Assembly (NCBI GenBank): GCA_937935995.1
Contig: CALGXF010000027.1
Coordinates: 1 to 41,797 of the forward strand
DNA: 41,797 bases
Source: an uncultured Alphaproteobacteria bacterium
GTDB lineage: Bacteria > Pseudomonadota > Alphaproteobacteria > CAAHEQ01 > UBA3637
Reading direction: 5' to 3'
Below the pieces are notes generated by a model, which made no database searches, had not been told where the DNA came from, and worked only from the letters and a program-made list of their open reading frames with translations. The translations under genes and the position numbers were made by a program. Below are positions 1 to 9,700 of the stretch, piece by piece; the stretch's first letter is position 1, and each line of letters opens with the position of its first letter.

Positions 1-13
1 GCTCTTCCGATCT
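1..13. other. Illumina adapter remnant at left contig end
   Basis: The first 13 bases, GCTCTTCCGATCT, equal the 3' end of the standard Illumina TruSeq adapter. They are almost certainly not genomic. The matching reverse-complement start is at the other end of the window. Confidence 0.95.
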
Positions 14-133
14 CAGCAATTGTCAAGCAAAAAATAAAACACTTTCCGATTATTTTCCGGCAGGCCGATTGATTAAATCAATATTCTTTTCGATAAAAAC
101 GTGATATAATGAAGAAAAGAAATGAGGAAAGCA

Positions 134-1906
134 ATGTTTAAAAAGAAGCTTTTACAATCTGTTTCTAATACTGTTTTGCTGGCAACGATGTTCGGCAGCA
201 CAGCCTTAGCGATAACTTCTGACATGATGAGTTCCGGAATCATCTCTGCTGAAAAAGTGCCGCGCTTTGTAACATACCCGATAAAACAAGCGAAGAAAGT
301 AAACATGCTCTTAATGCATTTCGAAGGCACCGAACAGGACAAAGCCGAATTCAAAAAAGCGCTGGATATGTTAAACAAAACAAAAGTCGGCCAAGAAACC
401 TTGCTCCAAGTTCCGGACGGCATCCGTTATGTCTTCAAAGAAGAACATCCGTCCAGTCCGTCCACTACCGGCACTTATTCCAAAGACAAAAAAACAATTA
501 CCCTTTATCGTAACCTTTTTGAAAAGGAACCCCTTTACATCACGTTGGCGCATGAAATGCGGCATGCTATTCAAGATAAAAGAGAGCTTTTGCATGTCGA
601 TTCCCTCAACCAAAAAGATGAAGCCATTATCGGTAAATTGGAAGAATTAGACACCAAAGTTCACGATATTGTATTAGAACATCAATTATCGGCTTTGCCG
701 GAAAATCAAAACAAAGCTGTGTCACCTCAAGCAAAGTTTTATACGAACTTACTGACACGCGCAAAAGAAAACGGACTGTCAGATAAAGAAGCCGAACAAA
801 GCGCAAAAGACACATTGATTCAATTTCTTTGGACGGGTGGTCAGCTCGAACAAACCAATCCGTCATCTATATCTCAAGACATGCAAACATTCAGTGCGTG
901 GTGGCATTCTACTTACAATGAACAAAATTTTCTGTTCCTTTTAGCTAAAGAAACACCAACCGTCCTTTCCGAAAACAATGTCGAGTCTTTTATCAATGCC
1001 TACCGGGAAAGATTGGGAACAACATTGGATGCCTCTTTTTTCCGAAACATTCCGAATATGACTTTTTCTACGGATGAAAAAGACGGAAGCTCTTTATCTC
1101 AACTTTATGCACCGGACGGTTCTTTACTGAAAACGAATAAACAATTTTATGACATCTCTACCCATACTCAATCGAATGTGGCCGTCACCTATCACAAAAA
1201 CGGGAAACCTTCCCAAGAAACGAACTATGTCAACAGTTTCAAGCACGGAAAAGAAAAAACGTATTATGAAAACGGTCAGCTTTCCGCTGAAGCAACGTAT
1301 CATTATGGCAAGTTAAACGGTGTACAGACTTCTTATGACATAAAAGGGGCTAAAATTGAAAAGACTCTGTATCAAACTGGGGAAAAAGTATCTTCTGAAG
1401 CTTTTGACTCAGAGGGATTTTTATTATGCAAAACTGAATTCAAAAACGGTCAGCCTCAAACCTTAAAACAATATGACAAAGACGGTTTATTATACTGTGA
1501 AATACAATTTATAAACGAGCAGTTCCAAATCGAAAAATTATATCACGAAAACGGCTCATTATGCAGTGAAACTCAATATGTAAATGATCAACCCCAAATC
1601 GAAAAACTATACCATGATAACGGTTCATTATGCAGTAAAACCCAGTTTGTAAACGGCCAGCCTTTAATAGAAAAAGAATACGATGAAAACGGTTTATTGT
1701 GTTATGAAACTCAATATGTAAACGGGGAACCCGCAATAGGGAAAGAATATAATAAAGACGGAAAAGTCGTTCATACACAACAACTTAATCAAACGGAAAA
1801 TGCCAACGCCGAAGCGAAGTATGCTTCTTTGAAAGAAACATTGAATAAAATGGAGCAATCCAAAGCATCGCTTCTTAAAAATGCTTTGCGAAATAACGGC
1901 CGGTAA
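134..1906 (+). CDS. Secreted HEXXH protein with C-terminal MORN/YwqK-like repeats
   Basis: The N-terminus is a signal peptide (Lys-rich start, hydrophobic stretch, likely cleavage after ALA near residue 26). The first half contains HEMRH (residues 140-144 from this start) after a hydrophobic strand, an HEXXH zinc-metallopeptidase signature like that of putative-metallopeptidase families such as DUF6782; no third ligand was assigned. From about residue 350 there are at least seven 20-23-residue units of the type Y-x-NG-x-x-x-x-E-x-x-Y, resembling MORN_2/YwqK repeats. A TATAAT box at 105-110 has only a weak -35. The ATG at 134 has AGGAAA just upstream. The ATG at 122 has no good ribosome site and would lie almost at the predicted transcript start, so 134 is preferred. 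Substrate and role are unknown. Confidence 0.8.
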   Translation: MFKKKLLQSVSNTVLLATMFGSTALAITSDMMSSGIISAEKVPRFVTYPIKQAKKVNMLLMHFEGTEQDKAEFKKALDMLNKTKVGQETLLQVPDGIRYVFKEEHPSSPSTTGTYSKDKKTITLYRNLFEKEPLYITLAHEMRHAIQDKRELLHVDSLNQKDEAIIGKLEELDTKVHDIVLEHQLSALPENQNKAVSPQAKFYTNLLTRAKENGLSDKEAEQSAKDTLIQFLWTGGQLEQTNPSSISQDMQTFSAWWHSTYNEQNFLFLLAKETPTVLSENNVESFINAYRERLGTTLDASFFRNIPNMTFSTDEKDGSSLSQLYAPDGSLLKTNKQFYDISTHTQSNVAVTYHKNGKPSQETNYVNSFKHGKEKTYYENGQLSAEATYHYGKLNGVQTSYDIKGAKIEKTLYQTGEKVSSEAFDSEGFLLCKTEFKNGQPQTLKQYDKDGLLYCEIQFINEQFQIEKLYHENGSLCSETQYVNDQPQIEKLYHDNGSLCSKTQFVNGQPLIEKEYDENGLLCYETQYVNGEPAIGKEYNKDGKVVHTQQLNQTENANAEAKYASLKETLNKMEQSKASLLKNALRNNGR

Positions 1907-1939
1907 AAGGCATTCATTTATAAAAGACTTTAAAAAAAA

Positions 1940-1968
1940 TTGACAAAACCGTTAAAAGGGTGTATCTT
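1940..1968 (+). promoter_or_regulatory. Sigma-70-type promoter
   Basis: TTGACA (1940-1945), a 17-bp spacer and TATCTT (1963-1968), 36 bp before the start of the Pro/Val-rich protein. The -35 matches consensus perfectly. Confidence 0.75.
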
Positions 1969-2003
1969 TTATACATTCGTTTATTCAAACAAGGAGGATT
2001 TAA

Positions 2004-2453
2004 ATGAAACAAAAGAATGTTTTATTGTTAACCGGCCTGATGGCATTTGCCGCTTTGGCGCCGATGTCTGCGCAAGCGCACGGAAGACATAACGACGGTG
2101 TTCGTTTGGCGGCCGATATTGTTCACTTGGTCGGAAATTCAGTTCGGTTGTTATCTCCGATTTGTGCGCCGGCACCCATCGTGGTGACACCGGCTCCCGT
2201 TGTTGTTCAACAAACGCCTGTTGTCGCGCAACCGACAACTGTTGTGACGCCGGCACCGGTTATAACGACGATTGCTGCGCCGATTGTTGTCCAAGAACCG
2301 GTTGTTGTTGTCCCGCCTCCCGTTTATGTAGCACCGCGTCCGCGTCGGCCTTATATCCCCCCTCGTCCACGGTTTGAACCGCCGCGTCGGGGACCGCATC
2401 ATGCCCGGCCGATGCCGTATCGCGGTGGTCGTGGTGGTCGCGGAGATTGGTAA
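2004..2453 (+). CDS. Secreted Pro/Val-rich low-complexity protein
   Basis: A 149-residue protein with a clear signal peptide ending near AQA (about residue 25). A short region follows, then a long stretch rich in Val, Pro, Thr and Gln (residues 50-110). The tail is Pro/Arg then Gly/Arg (PRPRRPYIPPRP, RGGRGGRGDW). The ribosome site AAGGAGG is strong and the promoter near-consensus, so expression may be high. It is a single-gene unit closed by a strong terminator at 2452-2482. Low complexity hides homology. The basic tail suggests envelope or polyanion contact, but that is inference. Confidence 0.8.
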   Translation: MKQKNVLLLTGLMAFAALAPMSAQAHGRHNDGVRLAADIVHLVGNSVRLLSPICAPAPIVVTPAPVVVQQTPVVAQPTTVVTPAPVITTIAAPIVVQEPVVVVPPPVYVAPRPRRPYIPPRPRFEPPRRGPHHARPMPYRGGRGGRGDW

Positions 2454-2483
2454 AAAAAAGAGGGATTTTCCCTCTTTTTTTAT
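2452..2483 (+). terminator. Intrinsic terminator, possibly bidirectional
   Basis: A perfect hairpin AAAAAAAGAGGGA / TCCCTCTTTTTTT around a TTT loop, directly at the stop codon of the preceding gene. The A-run on one arm and T-run on the other could terminate in both directions. Confidence 0.9.
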
Positions 2484-2531
2484 GGTTGATTTTTTTATCC
2501 CAGTGGCACAGAGATTTAAAAAGGGGGGTAT

Positions 2532-2717
2532 TTGGGATTTAATGTCACTCGACGGATGTTCATGGCCGAGTTTGTTTTTTTCAAAGAAACGGTCGAACGC
2601 AGGTTAACCCACGAACAACGCCGTGAAACGGCTGATTTTATCAAAGGCATGAAGAACAGACCCGTTTTGAACCGTCCCGACGCACGAGTCTTCGCAAATG
2701 CCCGTGCCAATCGTTAA
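2532..2717 (+). CDS. Possible small basic protein, unrecognised
   Basis: A 61-residue frame starting at TTG, with AAGGGGGG three bases upstream. The same AAGGGGGGTATT string precedes the efflux adaptor start at 5600. An ATG start at 2556 would give 53 residues. The product is basic, with a plausible helical segment (ERRLTHEQRRETADFIKGMK), and ends six bases before the stop of the convergent Nudix gene. I recognise no family. It could be a real short protein or a gene remnant. Confidence 0.35.
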   Translation: MGFNVTRRMFMAEFVFFKETVERRLTHEQRRETADFIKGMKNRPVLNRPDARVFANARANR

Positions 2718-2722
2718 ATGAT

Positions 2723-3166
2723 TTACCCGTTTTTATTCTTGACAAACCACTCTTTTAATTTTTGAAGGCTGGTTTGGCAGGAAGAAGATATTTTCTCGAG
2801 ATTTAAAGCATCATCTATGTCAAACCATTGTGCATTCGTCAGCTCTCTTTTATCCAAATGGAATGAGCCCGGCTTCATCTTGACAACAGAATCGATATAA
2901 ACGAAATGAGCATCTCTTTGAAATCTCGGCGGATGCGCAAAAAAAGTACCGACTGCCAATGTGTCTATGATGTCAATATCAATGCCGATTTCTTCTTTTG
3001 CTTCCCGCATGAGAGCCGCCTCGATTGTTTCGCCCACTTCGACATGGCCGCCGCAAATCGTCCATTCATTATCCCATTTAGGTGATTGGAACAATAAAAC
3101 CTGATTTTTATCATTGATAATATAGGCGCCGACAATAACTTCTATGCCCCGCGGATAATTTGTCAT
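2723..3166 (-). CDS. Nudix hydrolase
   Basis: A 147-residue protein, normal length for a single Nudix domain. The Nudix box (G-x5-E-x7-R-E-U-x-E-E-x-G-U) is complete at residues 40-62: G40, E46, REAKEE at 54-59, then IGI. These residues bind the divalent metal used to hydrolyse nucleoside diphosphates linked to another group. The substrate cannot be told from the motif; MutT-like NTP cleansing or NADH/sugar-nucleotide hydrolysis are possible. The start has AAAGGA at good spacing. The gene is the last of a minus-strand cluster with the dehydrogenase, phosphatase and membrane protein, separated by a 76-bp gap. Confidence 0.9.
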   Translation of the reverse strand: MTNYPRGIEVIVGAYIINDKNQVLLFQSPKWDNEWTICGGHVEVGETIEAALMREAKEEIGIDIDIIDTLAVGTFFAHPPRFQRDAHFVYIDSVVKMKPGSFHLDKRELTNAQWFDIDDALNLEKISSSCQTSLQKLKEWFVKNKNG

Positions 3167-3242
3167 ATCAATTCCTTTGTTTTTGATTTATTGTAACGGC
3201 TCATCAATCAAAATACAATCTTTATGATCACCCCGGCGCCCG

Positions 3243-4259
3243 TTAAATCACGGAATGAATAATCGTTCCGTTTTCAAAACTTTGGATATTATCGACGGTT
3301 GTTTGCAAAATCCGGTTCACGGCATCAATGGAATTAAAGGCGATGTGCGGCGTGATAATCGTTGTATCTAATTGCATCATTTTAAAGTTAATCACCGAAT
3401 CAATTAAAAAATCATGGCTGCGCGCATCAATATCCGTTGCGATTTCCCGATGTGTAATCACATCTTCATTTTCCAAAACATCCAACGCCGCGCCGCCGAC
3501 TTGGCCGGATTTCAGAGCATTGTACAAGCTTTCCGTATCAATCAAACTGCCACGCGCCGTGTTCACAATCAAGACGCCTTTTTTCATTTGCGCAAACGCC
3601 GTTTTGTCTAACAGATGATAATTATCGGGCGTTGCCGGACAATGCAGCGTAATAATATCCGATTCCCGGTACAACGTCGGCAAATCCACGTACAAAAGCC
3701 CGGATTCTTTTAAAGACGAATTCGGATACGGGTCATACGCAATAATTTTCATGCCGAAAGCCGTTGCCAGCTTTATGACATGCCGCCCAATCGCGCCGGT
3801 TCCGATAACGCCTAATGTGCGTCCGGCTAAATCAATGCCGATGTAATCGTTCATGTGAACATTATTGGCTTTCATTTGAGACTTGGCTTTATAAATCTTG
3901 CGCGACAACCCCAGCATGGTTCCCATCGTAAATTCCGCCACCGTGACTTCGCCGTAATTCGGCACGTTCACCACAGCAATCCCGCGCTTTTTGGCATAAT
4001 CCAAATCAATATGATTAAAGCCCGTCGACCGCGTTGCAAGCAGCTTTAAATTCGGAAAATAATCCAAATAATCGTTCTTTAAACTGTCCGAATGCGGGAA
4101 AACCGAAATGACATCCGCGTTTTTGTATTGTTCCAACGTGATGGTTTTCGGATCATTAAATTCCTGCGCCAAAAAAACAGCTTCACAGCCTTGAACAGCA
4201 TGTGCCGTCAAATAAGCTTCAGCTTCTTTATCCATATCAAAAAATAAACAAATTGACAT
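3243..4259 (-). CDS. D-isomer-specific 2-hydroxyacid dehydrogenase, D-lactate dehydrogenase-like
   Basis: A 338-residue protein, typical of the NAD-dependent D-2-hydroxyacid dehydrogenases. The central Rossmann motif is GVIGTGAIGRHV followed by the acidic residue in AYDPYP that selects NAD. Family landmarks are RSTGFNHIDLDYAKKRGI, VPNYGEVTVAEF, the catalytic Arg region TARGSLID, and the catalytic His in TPHIAFNS. The overall pattern is closest to fermentative D-lactate dehydrogenases (pyruvate to D-lactate). A glyoxylate or hydroxypyruvate reductase is the alternative. The start has AAGGAGAGG upstream. The HAD phosphatase gene lies 35 bp upstream in the same direction. Confidence 0.88.
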   Translation of the reverse strand: MSICLFFDMDKEAEAYLTAHAVQGCEAVFLAQEFNDPKTITLEQYKNADVISVFPHSDSLKNDYLDYFPNLKLLATRSTGFNHIDLDYAKKRGIAVVNVPNYGEVTVAEFTMGTMLGLSRKIYKAKSQMKANNVHMNDYIGIDLAGRTLGVIGTGAIGRHVIKLATAFGMKIIAYDPYPNSSLKESGLLYVDLPTLYRESDIITLHCPATPDNYHLLDKTAFAQMKKGVLIVNTARGSLIDTESLYNALKSGQVGGAALDVLENEDVITHREIATDIDARSHDFLIDSVINFKMMQLDTTIITPHIAFNSIDAVNRILQTTVDNIQSFENGTIIHSVI

Positions 4260-4294
4260 TGTCCTCTCCTTTTCTTTTAAAGAGGTAGGGCGTT

Positions 4295-5149
4295 TTAATC
4301 AATGATGCAAGGGGAAACTTCCCGCAATCGGGTCATTTTTAAATCAAGCGCGACTTTATCAATGATGGTTTTAACCAATTCTTCCATCATCGAATGCGGC
4401 GTATACACAGCCGGAGCAATGAAATTGACACGACCGTCCCGCAACAAACGGCGCGCCGTTCCGGTTTCTTTTTCTTTATCGGGTTCATAAACGGCAATAG
4501 AATAACCGCCTTCGGATTTCACCAATTTCATACACGGAATATCCGTATCCCCGTCTCCGACATAAACCATGCGTGAAAACGGCACGGATCGATTTTCATC
4601 CGGGGTATAAGCATTAATGTCCGGGTCGTTAATTTGAAGACACCCTTTGTTGATGCGAAATAAATACTGGGTTTTTGTGGTGTAATTCACCACCATTGCC
4701 GGCCACAAAGCCCGCCCGTCTTCATCATACATAAAAGACGAAGCATAAATCCATTTAAAAAACGGCGCAATAGATGTGCCTTTGATAATTTCACGCAATC
4801 CGGATGAAATGATGTAATGTTCGGTTTCAATGCCTTTTGCCGCCGCATACGCATTAATTCGGTCAAACCACGTGTTCACGCCTTCGTAAAACGAAATTTT
4901 CGCCCCCGAAGCCCGAAAATCGCTCCGCGTAAACGGCATTTGCCGCGCATCCGCTTCTTCCAACATCAATCGCATATAAGACAAGACTTCATCGCAATCA
5001 TGTTCTAACGATAAATGATGCGCTTTTAACCAAAAGTCGCGCACCGGCATGTCCAGCTTTTGAATAAAATCATACTCTTGCATGTTGCCGGGCGATAACG
5101 TCCCGTCAAAGTCATAACAAAAAGCCATTTTTGGTTTTATTTTTTTCAT
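4295..5149 (-). CDS. HAD-superfamily phosphatase, phosphoserine-phosphatase-like
   Basis: A 284-residue haloacid-dehalogenase-fold hydrolase. Motif I is D13-F-D15-G-T, where D13 would be the nucleophile and D15 the acid/base. Motif II is the ISSG stretch in YIISSGLREII. Motif IV is VYVGDGDTDIPCMK. The roughly 100-residue insertion between motifs I and II suggests a C1 cap. Substrate unknown. Start choice is unusual: a TAGACA-17-TATACT promoter (5157-5185) places the transcript start at or next to this ATG, so the message may be leaderless from that promoter. Read-through from the upstream membrane-protein gene (33-bp gap) is also possible. Confidence 0.85.
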   Translation of the reverse strand: MKKIKPKMAFCYDFDGTLSPGNMQEYDFIQKLDMPVRDFWLKAHHLSLEHDCDEVLSYMRLMLEEADARQMPFTRSDFRASGAKISFYEGVNTWFDRINAYAAAKGIETEHYIISSGLREIIKGTSIAPFFKWIYASSFMYDEDGRALWPAMVVNYTTKTQYLFRINKGCLQINDPDINAYTPDENRSVPFSRMVYVGDGDTDIPCMKLVKSEGGYSIAVYEPDKEKETGTARRLLRDGRVNFIAPAVYTPHSMMEELVKTIIDKVALDLKMTRLREVSPCIID

Positions 5150-5156
5150 GCCCTTT

Positions 5157-5185
5157 AGTATAAAGGGAAAAAAGCCCGCTGTCTA
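5157..5185 (-). promoter_or_regulatory. Minus-strand promoter placing the transcript start at the HAD start codon
   Basis: Read on the minus strand: TAGACA (5185-5180), 17-bp spacer, TATACT (5162-5157). Only seven bases separate the -10 edge from the ATG at 5149, so initiation is predicted at or beside the start codon. Confidence 0.5.
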
Positions 5186-5437
5186 TTCCTTTATTTCTTC
5201 ATAATCAGCATCGATGATGTCATCGTTTTTTTTGACGCGTTTCGGGCGATGCGGTTGAGACATAGCAGATCCGTAAAATTGTTCCCAAGCTTTGCGAATT
5301 TGCCGCGCGCGAAACCACGAAATCACAAACAGTATCACCAACAGCGGTAACGCGATATACCACACCATCACCAACAAAGCCAACAATCCTAAAAAGACCA
5401 GCGGGGGAATCAAAAGTAAAATAAATTTCTGCAACAT
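5183..5437 (-). CDS. Small membrane protein, unrecognised
   Basis: An 84-residue protein with one long or two closely spaced hydrophobic segments (about residues 3-42), then a positively charged stretch (RARQIRKAWEQ) and a hydrophilic acidic tail (DDIIDADYEEIKE). By the positive-inside rule the tail is cytoplasmic. AAGGAG precedes the start. No family recognised. It is first in the minus-strand cluster with the HAD phosphatase, dehydrogenase and Nudix genes and diverges from the efflux operon. Confidence 0.75.
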   Translation of the reverse strand: MLQKFILLLIPPLVFLGLLALLVMVWYIALPLLVILFVISWFRARQIRKAWEQFYGSAMSQPHRPKRVKKNDDIIDADYEEIKE

Positions 5438-5465
5438 GGCTTATCTCCTTTTTTAAAAGATAGAG

Positions 5466-5478
5466 GTCGGCTGCCGAC
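5466..5478. promoter_or_regulatory. Palindrome between divergent genes, possible operator
   Basis: GTCGGC-T-GCCGAC is a perfect palindrome around one base, 28 bp upstream of the small membrane protein and about 120 bp upstream of the efflux operon. A one-base loop makes an RNA hairpin unlikely, so a dimeric repressor site is more plausible. No regulator gene is adjacent. Confidence 0.3.
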
Positions 5479-5599
5479 TTGGCAAGAGGTTTTTCATAAC
5501 AGAGTATTGTTTTTTACATAACTTCTTATAATAAAACGGAAAAAATATTGAAATTCATTTGTTTTATGCTTATCTCCTGATTAAATCAAGGGGGGTATT

Positions 5600-6718
5600 A
5601 TGGTCAAAGACATCATTATTGCTTTGCTGCTTATCACCATCGGCGGCGCAGGCGTTTATATTTATCTGCACGAAAAATCGGTCAAAGCGCCCTCTGCCGC
5701 GACCGAAACAGCCGAACAAACCGTCGACGTTATCACGGTTCAACCGCAACCCGTCACGTTGGAAAAAAGCTACATCGGATACGTCACCCCGATTCATTAC
5801 GTATCAGTTTTGCCGATGATTTCGGGCTATGTCGAACAAGTTCTCGTCACCGGCGGGCAAGATGTCACGACCGGGCAACCGTTATTTATCCTGCGTCAAG
5901 ACGAATACAAAGCGGAGGTGGAATCAGCCGTCGCCAAAGTCTTGCAAGCCGAAGCCACCTATGCGAATGCGCAAACGTATTACGACCGAATGGTGAACGC
6001 CGGCAAGAAAGCAATTTCTCAAACGGATTTAGACAATGCCAAAACGTCTTTGTTGTCGGCTCAGGCAGATGTCGCTTCGGCAAAAGCCGCCAAAGACATT
6101 GCCGAAATTAATTTAGGCTACACCGTCATTTCGGCTACGATTTCCGGGCTTGTCGGCGATGTGGAAGTCAGCCCGGGTGATTATGTTTCTCCGGACGGCA
6201 AAGCATTGATTACAATTATTCAGTATTCGCCCATTCGGGTTGTTTTTGCTATACCGGACAAAGAATATTTGACACAAAAAGCCCAATCCGGTACCCGCCC
6301 GTTTGATGCTTGGACATTGAAATTACGCTTGGCCGACGGGTCGGTTTTTGACGGCACCGGTCAAGTTCAATTCTTTAACAACGAAGTGACACCGCAAACC
6401 AGTTCCGTGAATGTATATGCCGATTTTGACAATCCGAACAAAGAGTTGTTATCCGGCGCGTATGTCACCGTTTTAATGGAAAAGAAAATCGAAGAGGCGA
6501 TATTAATCCCGCAAGGATTTGTGCATTTGGATCCGTCGGGAGCTTTTGTGTATACCGTTCAAAACGGGCATATCACACAAACACCCGTTCGACTGGGGCA
6601 AGCCGTCGGCACGGCTTTTTTGATTGAAAGCGGTTTAAAACCCGGCGATCAAGTCGTTGCCCAGACTCAAATCACCGTTTCCCCCAAAGCAACCGTTCGG
6701 ACAAGGACTGCCTCATGA
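5600..6718 (+). CDS. RND efflux periplasmic adaptor (membrane fusion protein)
   Basis: A 372-residue AcrA/MexE-family adaptor, normal length. Residues 4-22 form an N-terminal anchor without a lipobox. A barrel-sandwich half (VSVLPMISGYVEQVLVTGGQ) is followed by an alpha-hairpin (about 95-165, Ala-rich with YDRMVNAGKKAISQTDLD), the second half-motif (VISATISGLVGDVEVSPGD) and beta-barrel/membrane-proximal domains. It links the inner-membrane pump to the outer-membrane channel. AAGGGGGG lies upstream of the ATG. A TATAAT at 5527-5532 is a candidate -10 with a weak -35. The stop overlaps the pump start as ATGA, so the two are translationally coupled. Confidence 0.93.
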   Translation: MVKDIIIALLLITIGGAGVYIYLHEKSVKAPSAATETAEQTVDVITVQPQPVTLEKSYIGYVTPIHYVSVLPMISGYVEQVLVTGGQDVTTGQPLFILRQDEYKAEVESAVAKVLQAEATYANAQTYYDRMVNAGKKAISQTDLDNAKTSLLSAQADVASAKAAKDIAEINLGYTVISATISGLVGDVEVSPGDYVSPDGKALITIIQYSPIRVVFAIPDKEYLTQKAQSGTRPFDAWTLKLRLADGSVFDGTGQVQFFNNEVTPQTSSVNVYADFDNPNKELLSGAYVTVLMEKKIEEAILIPQGFVHLDPSGAFVYTVQNGHITQTPVRLGQAVGTAFLIESGLKPGDQVVAQTQITVSPKATVRTRTAS

Positions 6719-9700
6719 TTTTTTCCAGCTTTTTCATTCATCGCCCGCGTTTTGCCATCGTTGTGTCGGTGGTGATGGTGTTGTTGGGGTTGATGTCCAT
6801 CATTGTCTTGCCGATTGCCCAATACCCGCAAATCACGCCGCCGCAGATTATTGTCACGGCGACCTATCCGGGTGCCAGCGCCGAAGTTTTAAGCGACACC
6901 GTTGCCGTGCCGATTGAAAACGAAGTCAACGGCGTCGAAGGAATGCTTTACATGGAATCGACCTCGACGGATGAAGGGGAATATACGCTGACCATCACAT
7001 TTAACATCGGGACAGATCCCGACATGGCACAGGTCAAAGTCGAAAACCGGTTGCAGCAAGTCATGAGCGAGTTGCCGGCCGTCGTAACACAGGAAGGTTT
7101 GTCCGTTAAAACACAATCTGCCAATCTTCTGGCGATGTTGGTGCTTCGGTCTCCCAACAATTCTTATTCGGATTTATATTTATCCAACTATGCGTACACA
7201 ACGCTTCAAAATCCGCTGGAACGCGTGCCGGGCATCAGCACCGTTTCCGTTTACGGGCCGCAAAACAGCGTGCGTGTGTGGCTTAATCCCGTCAAGCTGG
7301 CTTCTTTAGGCCTGAACAGCACCGATGTTTTAAATGCCATTGAAGCCCAAAACGTCCAAGCTGCTGTCGGCCAAATCGGTGCCGCGCCCAGCCCCAAAGA
7401 CACCCAGTTGGTTTTATCTTTATCTGCCAAAGGATTATTGAAAACCGTCGACGATTTTGAACAAATCGTTTTGGCAACATCCGACACCGGCGGCATTATC
7501 CGGTTAAAAGACGTTGCCCGCGTTGAAATGGGGGCGGATACGTACACGGTTACCGCCGCTTATAACGATGCGCCCAGCGTCATTTTGGGATTAAGCCAAA
7601 CACCCGGTTCCAATGCTTTGTCCATTATGAAAAACGTCAAAAAAGAAATGGCCGTGTTAACGGAAGCTTTCCCGCCCGACATGGCTTTTGAAATCGCATA
7701 CGATTCGACGCTGTTCGTCCGCGCATCCATTGAAAGCATCATTCAAACATTGGGGTTGACTTTTTTGTTGGTCATCGGCGTTGTCTTTATTTTCCTGCAG
7801 GATGCCAAAGCCACGCTCATCCCCATGATTACGATTCCGGTGTCTTTGATTGCAACATTCATGGTCATTTACGTGCTTGGCTTTGACATTAATATTTTGA
7901 CGTTGTTTGCCATGATTTTGGCAATCGGATTAGTGGTCGATGACGCCATTATCGTGGTTGAACGCGTTCAATATTTGATGCAATATCAAAACATGGATTC
8001 GGTCGCAGCCGCTGACCGGGCAATGGATGACATCGGCGGCGCGATTATTGCGACAACGATGGTGTTGCTGTCTATTTTCGTCCCGGTCGGGTTAATGGCC
8101 GGCATCACGGGCAAAATTTACCAACAGTTCGCTGTCACCATTGCAACCGCCGTTGTGTTTTCCGCCATTAATGCGTTGACATTAAGCCCGTCTTTGTGCG
8201 CGATTTTCCTGAAACACGACCGAGACAAAAAAACCAAACGGGATTATTTCAAATGGTTTAACAAAACGTTAGATACCTCGCGTTCAAAATACACAGCCGG
8301 CGTCGTGTTTTTAAGCAGTCGTTTATTATTGACGGGCGGGCTTGTCGCCTTGACCATCGGCATCATCGGCTTTTTGTTTTATAAAACGCCGACGTCCTTT
8401 TTGCCGCAAGAAGACCAAGGCGTGTTATTTACCAACGTTCAACTGCCCGAAACCGCCAGCATCAACCAAACGCAATCTATTTTATCTGCGATGGGTAAAG
8501 AAGCGTTGGCCATCAAAGGCGTTGACTTTTTCATCGGGATTGCCGGACAAAGCCTGCTGGGCGGCAGCGGTGAAAACATCGGCATGGGCGTTTTGGGATT
8601 GGAAAATTGGGACAAACGAAAGACCAAAGCTTTGTCAATGGACAGCATCATGACTCAGATGCGTGAACAATTGACGCGCAACCCGAATGCCGAAATTGAC
8701 GTTTATGCATTGCCGGCCATTCCGGGCGTCGGGAACAGCAGCGGGTTGTCATTCCAACTCAATGCCGTAAATCCGTCTTATACAACCGACCAATTATTCG
8801 GCACATTGGAAGGATTGTTGGGAAAAATGAACACATCGCCGGATTTTTTGGTTGCTTTCAGCACATTCCGCCCCGGCACGCCGCACGTGTATTTGGATAT
8901 TGACCGCACGAAATTGGAATCTTATCAAATCAGCGTCGCCGATTTATTCGAAGCTTTGCAAAACAATTTGGGTTCCCGATATGTCAACAACATCACGTTG
9001 GACGGGCAAATGAACAAAGTTATTATTCAGGCGGATTTTGATTTCCGGCAGGATTTTTCGGACATAGAAGATTTGTATATCCGCACGCAAACCGGCCAAA
9101 TGGTTCAAGTCAAAAGCTTTGCCACCTTAAAAACCATCTTGTCCCCGAAAACCGTGTTCCGGTTTAACCAGTATGTCAGCGCCGCCGTCACAGCCGAAGC
9201 TTCACCGAAAGTCAGCACCGGCACCGCTATCAAGCGCGTGACACAAATGGCTCAAGAACTTCCCAAAGGATACACCGTTTCTTGGACAGGATTGTCTTTA
9301 CAGGAAGTCGAAACCACCGGTTTGGTCGGCATTTTAATCGCATTGGCCTGCGTGTTCGGGTATTTGTTTTTGGTGGCGTTATACGAAAGCTGGATGGTTG
9401 CGTTTTCGGTGATGTTTTCGACAATCTTTGCCATTTTAGGCGCTTTGCTGGGGTTGATGATAATGGGATTGCCGTTGTCGATTTATGCGCAATTGGGGCT
9501 TGTGATGCTCATCGGATTAGCCGCCAAAAATGCGATTTTGATTGTGGAATTTACGTTGGATTACCGCCGCAAAGGCATGGATATTGTCAAAGCCGCCGCC
9601 GCAGGTGCCGATGAACGATACCGCGCGGTTTTGATGACAGCCCTCACCTTTATTTTAGGCGTTTCGCCGATGGTCGTTGCCAAAGGCGCCGGGGCTGCCA

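Noticed and set aside
2151..2402. Opposite-strand and shifted frames over the Pro/Val-rich gene
   Set aside because: They are shadows of low-complexity GC-rich codons in a gene with clear promoter, ribosome site, signal peptide and terminator.
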